A program made the position numbers and the translations under genes. From positions 1 to 43,153 of the forward strand of contig JAUYTY010000061.1 in NCBI GenBank assembly GCA_030694905.1: a DNA stretch of 43,153 bases, given 5' to 3'. This document shows, piece by piece, positions 39,932 through 43,153 of this stretch; the stretch's first letter is position 1; the number at the start of each line of letters is the position of its first letter. The stretch is from Eubacteriales bacterium (GTDB lineage Bacteria > Bacillota > Clostridia > Tissierellales > Dethiosulfatibacteraceae). The notes beneath the pieces were generated by a model. That model searched no databases. It saw only the letters and a list, made by a program, of their open reading frames with translations, and had not been told where the DNA came from.

Positions 39932-40702
39932 ATGATTAAGAAATATTTCTGGCTAATTAAGTTTTTTATTACAGCATTGATCATATTTCTGGCGCTGAGA
40001 TTTGAGAGAACTACCAGCGTGAGGCTTTTCTATTTTGTGTATCTTGCTATTGGATATGTCGTGGTGGGAATTGTCAGAAGGTTTTTTATCAGAAATAGCA
40101 ATATCAGAGTAATGACTTTTCTTATTGATATAGCAATTGTTTTTGCGATGGAAACCTTGACCCGATATGTCATCAATTACGCCCTTCATACTTTTTACAT
40201 CATTATTTTAATCGATGCCTACATGCAGCTGGATAAAAAACCATTTGCGCTGATCGGCGTGACAGCTGGTTTGGCTTCCCTTCTGAAATATGTCAATATG
40301 CTATTGCTATCCAGATCATTCACCAAGGTTGCAGAAACGGTCTTCTTCTCCTTATTTACCGTTTTTATCATCTTTACGGTTTATCTGCTCAAGGAAGTCA
40401 AGGAGGAGAAAGGCAAAACTGAGATGGTCTATAAAGAGCTTCTTGCCACCTATAAAGAGCTTGAAGGCAAATACAAAAACGGTATGCTTGATTTCGATCC
40501 TGAGCCGATTGTTGAGGAACTGACTGAAAGAGAAAAGGAAATCTGCAGACTGATTGGTGACGGTCGAAATAACAAAGAAATATCAGATGCATTATTCATC
40601 AGTGAAGGGACGGTAAAAAACCATATAACCAACATTCTGAAAAAGATTGAACTCAGAGACAGAACACAGCTGGCGGTATTTGCCCTGAGAAATAGAATAT
40701 AG
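39932..40702 (+). CDS. Membrane-anchored LuxR-type transcriptional regulator
   Basis: The 256-residue protein has about five to six hydrophobic segments in its first 155 residues (for example FWLIKFFITALIIFLALRF and FSLFTVFIIFTVYLL). A short charged coiled-coil linker follows (VKEEKGKTEMVYKELLATYKELEGKYK). The C-terminal LuxR helix-turn-helix reads LTEREKEICRLIGDGRNNKEISDALFISEGTVKNHITNILKKI. It is thus a one-component regulator with the sensor in the membrane. The start is ATG 39932 with AAGGA nine bases upstream; the longer frame from 39863 begins inside the promoter -35 and cannot be real. It is divergent from the acetate-kinase-like gene, which may be its target; this is only an inference from position. 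Confidence 0.82.
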   Translation: MIKKYFWLIKFFITALIIFLALRFERTTSVRLFYFVYLAIGYVVVGIVRRFFIRNSNIRVMTFLIDIAIVFAMETLTRYVINYALHTFYIIILIDAYMQLDKKPFALIGVTAGLASLLKYVNMLLLSRSFTKVAETVFFSLFTVFIIFTVYLLKEVKEEKGKTEMVYKELLATYKELEGKYKNGMLDFDPEPIVEELTEREKEICRLIGDGRNNKEISDALFISEGTVKNHITNILKKIELRDRTQLAVFALRNRI

Positions 40703-40728
40703 CACCCTGAGCGGGTGCTATTTTTTTC
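40699..40728 (+). terminator. Intrinsic terminator of the LuxR gene
   Basis: ATAGCACCC (40699-40707) pairs with GGGTGCTAT (40713-40721), then TTTTTTT. It overlaps the end of the convergent ispA gene. Confidence 0.88.
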
Positions 40729-41605
40729 GTTCCAACAGGTATTCAGCCATTTCCACAAGGCGTTGCGATTTATCTCCCAGATGCTTGATGCTTTCGATTG
40801 CCTGTTCAGTGTATTGCTCCAATAAACTTTCGGATTCCTTCAATCCGAGCAACGTTACATAGGTAAGTTTGTCATTTTTCTCATCGCTGCCTATAGGTTT
40901 TCCTAAATCAGATTCTTCAGCAGTTACATCAAGGATGTCATCCTTGATCTGAAAAGCCAATCCAAGATAATCGGAATATTGTGAGATTTTAAGGATTTCT
41001 TCTTCTGAAGCGCCACCTGCCACAGCTCCAATCTGGCATGCGGCTCTGATGAGAGCACCTGTCTTTAAGCGATGCATATACTCCAGATATTCCATGCTTC
41101 GCTCCGCAACAAACATATCAACCACTTGTCCGCCAATCATACCTTCAGTTCCGGCAGATCGCATCAGCATTTTTAGACAGGAAAGGATGATTTCTGGGGA
41201 CAGGCTCATTAAGTCCTGGTTTTGCAGTACTGTCTCCAGTGCCTTGTTCAGCAAGGCATCACCAGCTAATATGGCCATCGCCTCTCCGAATACCTTGTGG
41301 TTGGTCAGTTTTCCTCTGCGATAATCATCATCGTCCATAGCGGGCAAATCGTCATGGATCAGAGAATAGGTGTGTATCATTTCCACAGCACAGGCGAGCG
41401 GCATTATGATGTCCTCTTCATTGGGTTTGAATATTTCAAAAACCGCCATCATTAGAATCGGGCGGATTCTTTTCCCGCCGGCGTTCAAGCTATATCGCAT
41501 GCTCTCATATATATTTTTTTGCCTGTTATCCGATTCAGGCAAATACAAACTCAGATGTTGATCTATTTTTTTCGCTTTTATGTTGTACCAGTTTTTAAAA
41601 TCCAT
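40718..41605 (-). CDS. ispA: Geranyl/farnesyl diphosphate synthase
   Basis: The 295-residue protein is a short-chain trans-prenyltransferase that extends DMAPP with IPP. The first aspartate-rich motif DDLPAMDDDD lies near residue 79-88 with SLIHDD, and the second reads DDILD near residue 220. GGKRIRP and LKTGALIRAA match the IPP- and substrate-binding regions. The residues before the first DDxxD fit a C15-forming enzyme. AGAAGGGA precedes the ATG. The nearest upstream element is the third copy of the dispersed repeat. Genes for dxs or exonuclease VII, which often neighbour ispA, are not in the window. Confidence 0.93.
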   Translation of the reverse strand: MDFKNWYNIKAKKIDQHLSLYLPESDNRQKNIYESMRYSLNAGGKRIRPILMMAVFEIFKPNEEDIIMPLACAVEMIHTYSLIHDDLPAMDDDDYRRGKLTNHKVFGEAMAILAGDALLNKALETVLQNQDLMSLSPEIILSCLKMLMRSAGTEGMIGGQVVDMFVAERSMEYLEYMHRLKTGALIRAACQIGAVAGGASEEEILKISQYSDYLGLAFQIKDDILDVTAEESDLGKPIGSDEKNDKLTYVTLLGLKESESLLEQYTEQAIESIKHLGDKSQRLVEMAEYLLERKK

Positions 41606-41629
41606 GACGATCCCTTCTTATATTGATTT

Positions 41630-41760
41630 ATCCGATGACTAACAGTGCTAAGACTCCCACTTCTATCAATGGGAGATAAGCACTGTATAGTCCCTGGATA
41701 ACGGTTTCTAAGGTTCAGATGGCGTTTGAAACGCTACCTAAACCCAAGAACCCTGTTGAT
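41630..41760 (+). repeat. Structured dispersed repeat, copy C (full, 131 bp)
   Basis: It has the same length and boundaries as copy A, differing at five or six positions that fall mainly in stem arms. AGTGGGAG becomes AATGGGAG, and the long hairpin's right arm reads AAACGCTA-c-CTAAACC, giving one G-U pair and mismatches. The core blocks (ATCCGATGACTAACAG, AAGCACTGTA, AGTCCCTGGATAACGG, AAGAACCCTGTTGAT) are unchanged. It lies between ispA and the symporter gene, 25 bases upstream of the ispA start on the opposite strand. Confidence 0.85.
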
Positions 41761-41843
41761 TGACTTCATCATTATATCATGATTGGATAGAGTGAACAAT
41801 TGTCACTTTAAGCTAAGTGATGCTTTAAGCGATGATTTACATG

Positions 41844-41852
41844 TGTTATAAT
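41844..41852 (+). promoter_or_regulatory. Extended -10 promoter of the symporter gene
   Basis: TGT precedes TATAAT (41847-41852), about 40 bases before the start codon; -35 weak. Confidence 0.5.
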
Positions 41853-41891
41853 TTCATTGGATTTATTCGATTAAAAACAACGGAGGACGAT

Positions 41892-43153
41892 TTGGAAAAC
41901 GGCGCGTATCTGATCAGCACGGTCTTGACCTTGATGGTGGTATCCTATGTGGGGATCAATTCCAGCAAAAAGGTTAAAAACTCAAAGGATTTTTCTATCG
42001 GTGGCAGGAACTTCTCAAGCTCAAAAGTGGCCGCCAGCATTATCGGAACCCTGGTAGGCGGCGCATCCACCATTGGAACAACCCAGGCCGCCTTTGTCAG
42101 CGGGGCCAACGGCATGTGGTTTACACTGGGAGCCAGTCTCGGGTGCCTGTTTTTAGGTTTGTTTCTGGCAAGACCACTAAGGGATGCCAACATCTATACC
42201 GTTCCCGAGTATATGATCAAGTATTATGGCGACACAGCCCGAACAGCCTCCAGCATCATTTCTTCCATCGCCATATTCGTCCATATCACAGGACAGGTAT
42301 TGGCGGCGGTGGCCATATTCACCACCCTGTTTCTCATCGGCGAGACGGTAGCTGTTTTCATAACCGTTTTGCTGATCATCTCATATATTTTCTTTGGCGG
42401 CTTTCTTGGGTCAAGCCTGGTGGGCTCCATCAAGACTGTTTTGTTGTATCTGACACTATCCATCAGTGCCTTTGTTGTCCTAAGAGGATTTAACGGCTTT
42501 GGCGGCCTGGTCGCGACCTTTCCGAGAGATCCCTGGTTCAATCTATTCAGCGAGGGTGTCTCCACAGCATTGGCTCAGGGATTTGCCTTGGTCATAGGGG
42601 TCTGTTCAACGCAGACCTATCTGCAGGCCATATTCTCCGGAAGGACGGCACAGGAATCCCGCAGAGGGGCTTTTCTCTCGGCTCTTCTGATTCCACCCAT
42701 CGGGATCATGTCCACATTGATCGGATTGTTTATGCGTGCCAATTATCCTGAGATCATCTCCAAGCAGGCATTGCCGCTGTTTGTCATCAACTACCTGAAT
42801 CCGGCCATTGGCGGTGTTGTGATTGGCACCTTGATCATATCTGTTGTGGCAACCGGTGCAGGATTGACGCTAGGCATCAGCACCATGTTCAGCAGAGATA
42901 TCTATAAAACATTGATCAACAAAAACGCCACCGATAAGCAGGAGCTTCTGTCACTGAGGCTGGCGGTGTTGGGCGTTCTCTTACTGACAACCTTGCTGGT
43001 ATTGTTTAATCTTGACTCCCTCATACTGCAGTGGGCATTCCTGTCCATGACCCTAAGAGGCACAGTAGTGTTTATGCCACTGATCGCCATATTGATTCTG
43101 AAGGAAAAGACACCAAGGCAAGCAGGCCTTATATCCATGATAGTGGCACCTAC
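41892..43153 (+). CDS. Sodium:solute symporter family protein (partial, runs off the window)
   Basis: An open frame begins at TTG 41892, behind GGAGGA, and is still open after 420 codons at the window edge. The product is a multi-pass membrane protein of the SSS family: DFSIGGRNFSSSKVAASIIGTLVGGASTIGTTQAAF near residues 38-75 is the sodium-site/unwound helix region, with NIYTVPEYMIKYYG and a series of helices after. It would import an organic solute with Na+. Codons end in C or G more often than in neighbouring genes (GCC, GGC, ACC, CTG), giving a visibly higher GC content and suggesting transfer or different expression. The substrate cannot be assigned. Confidence 0.85.
   Translation, partial: MENGAYLISTVLTLMVVSYVGINSSKKVKNSKDFSIGGRNFSSSKVAASIIGTLVGGASTIGTTQAAFVSGANGMWFTLGASLGCLFLGLFLARPLRDANIYTVPEYMIKYYGDTARTASSIISSIAIFVHITGQVLAAVAIFTTLFLIGETVAVFITVLLIISYIFFGGFLGSSLVGSIKTVLLYLTLSISAFVVLRGFNGFGGLVATFPRDPWFNLFSEGVSTALAQGFALVIGVCSTQTYLQAIFSGRTAQESRRGAFLSALLIPPIGIMSTLIGLFMRANYPEIISKQALPLFVINYLNPAIGGVVIGTLIISVVATGAGLTLGISTMFSRDIYKTLINKNATDKQELLSLRLAVLGVLLLTTLLVLFNLDSLILQWAFLSMTLRGTVVFMPLIAILILKEKTPRQAGLISMIVAP

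Overview
This window looks like chromosome from a low-to-moderate GC, Gram-positive anaerobe of the class Clostridia, probably an amino-acid-fermenting, butyrate-forming lineage. The support is strong AGGAGG-type ribosome binding sites, sigma-A promoters with TGn-extended -10 boxes, many U-tailed terminators, two sigma-54 activators, a Ptb, a thiolase/CoA-transferase operon, a tungsten-type aldehyde:ferredoxin oxidoreductase and an ornithine aminotransferase/racemase pair. The species cannot be fixed from the sequence alone.

Layout. 1-5.5 kb: end of a ketopantoate-reductase-like gene, a 3-hydroxyacyl-CoA dehydrogenase, a PAS-containing sigma-54 activator, phosphate butyryltransferase and PTS enzyme I. 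5.5-10 kb: a self-contained operon (promoter, three genes, terminator) encoding a beta-propeller lipoprotein, a polytopic membrane protein with a very acidic linker, and a 332-aa protein. I recognise no function for the last two. 10-14.3 kb: a radical SAM/SPASM protein with an AbrB-like N-terminus (likely a tungsten-enzyme maturase), a secreted LysM 5'-nucleotidase, two copies of a structured repeat and a B3/B4-domain protein. 14.3-18.5 kb: a YitT protein and a YtrA-type regulator with an ABC exporter. 18.5-21.3 kb: bioY and birA, divergent, with two BirA boxes between them; birA carries an in-frame TAA. Then tadA and plsY. 21.4-28.3 kb: rocD, a DnaA-box cluster, then orr-sfsA-moaD-like-larA-like and aor. 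28.3-34 kb: a CoA-binding protein, a DUF1893 protein, an aminotransferase, an ECF S-component with a terminator in its leader, a 505-base gap containing a likely unannotated minus-strand RNA unit, and ispE-gntR-HAD. 34-38.5 kb: thl-ctfA-ctfB (minus), divergent from a second sigma-54 activator. 38.6-43 kb: a divergent acetate-kinase paralogue, a membrane-anchored LuxR regulator, ispA, a third full repeat copy and the start of a sodium:solute symporter cut by the window end.

How the genes fit together. Thiolase, hydroxyacyl-CoA dehydrogenase, CoA transferase and Ptb are the parts of a butyryl-CoA/acetoacetyl-CoA fermentation pathway. The thiolase/CoA-transferase operon has a consensus -24/-12 promoter and two palindromic upstream sites next to its likely activator gene. 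The aldehyde oxidoreductase, the MoaD-like protein and the radical SAM protein form a plausible tungstopterin set.

The most unusual items are: (1) a 131-bp repeat with two nested hairpins, present as two full copies, one copy with both hairpins collapsed, and one fragment that supplies the stop codon of aor; (2) the orphan minus-strand transcription unit at about 31.1-31.4 kb; (3) the unrecognised operon at 5.6-10 kb; (4) the in-frame stop in birA; (5) the thl sigma-54 control region; (6) an acetate-kinase paralogue with altered active-site residues.
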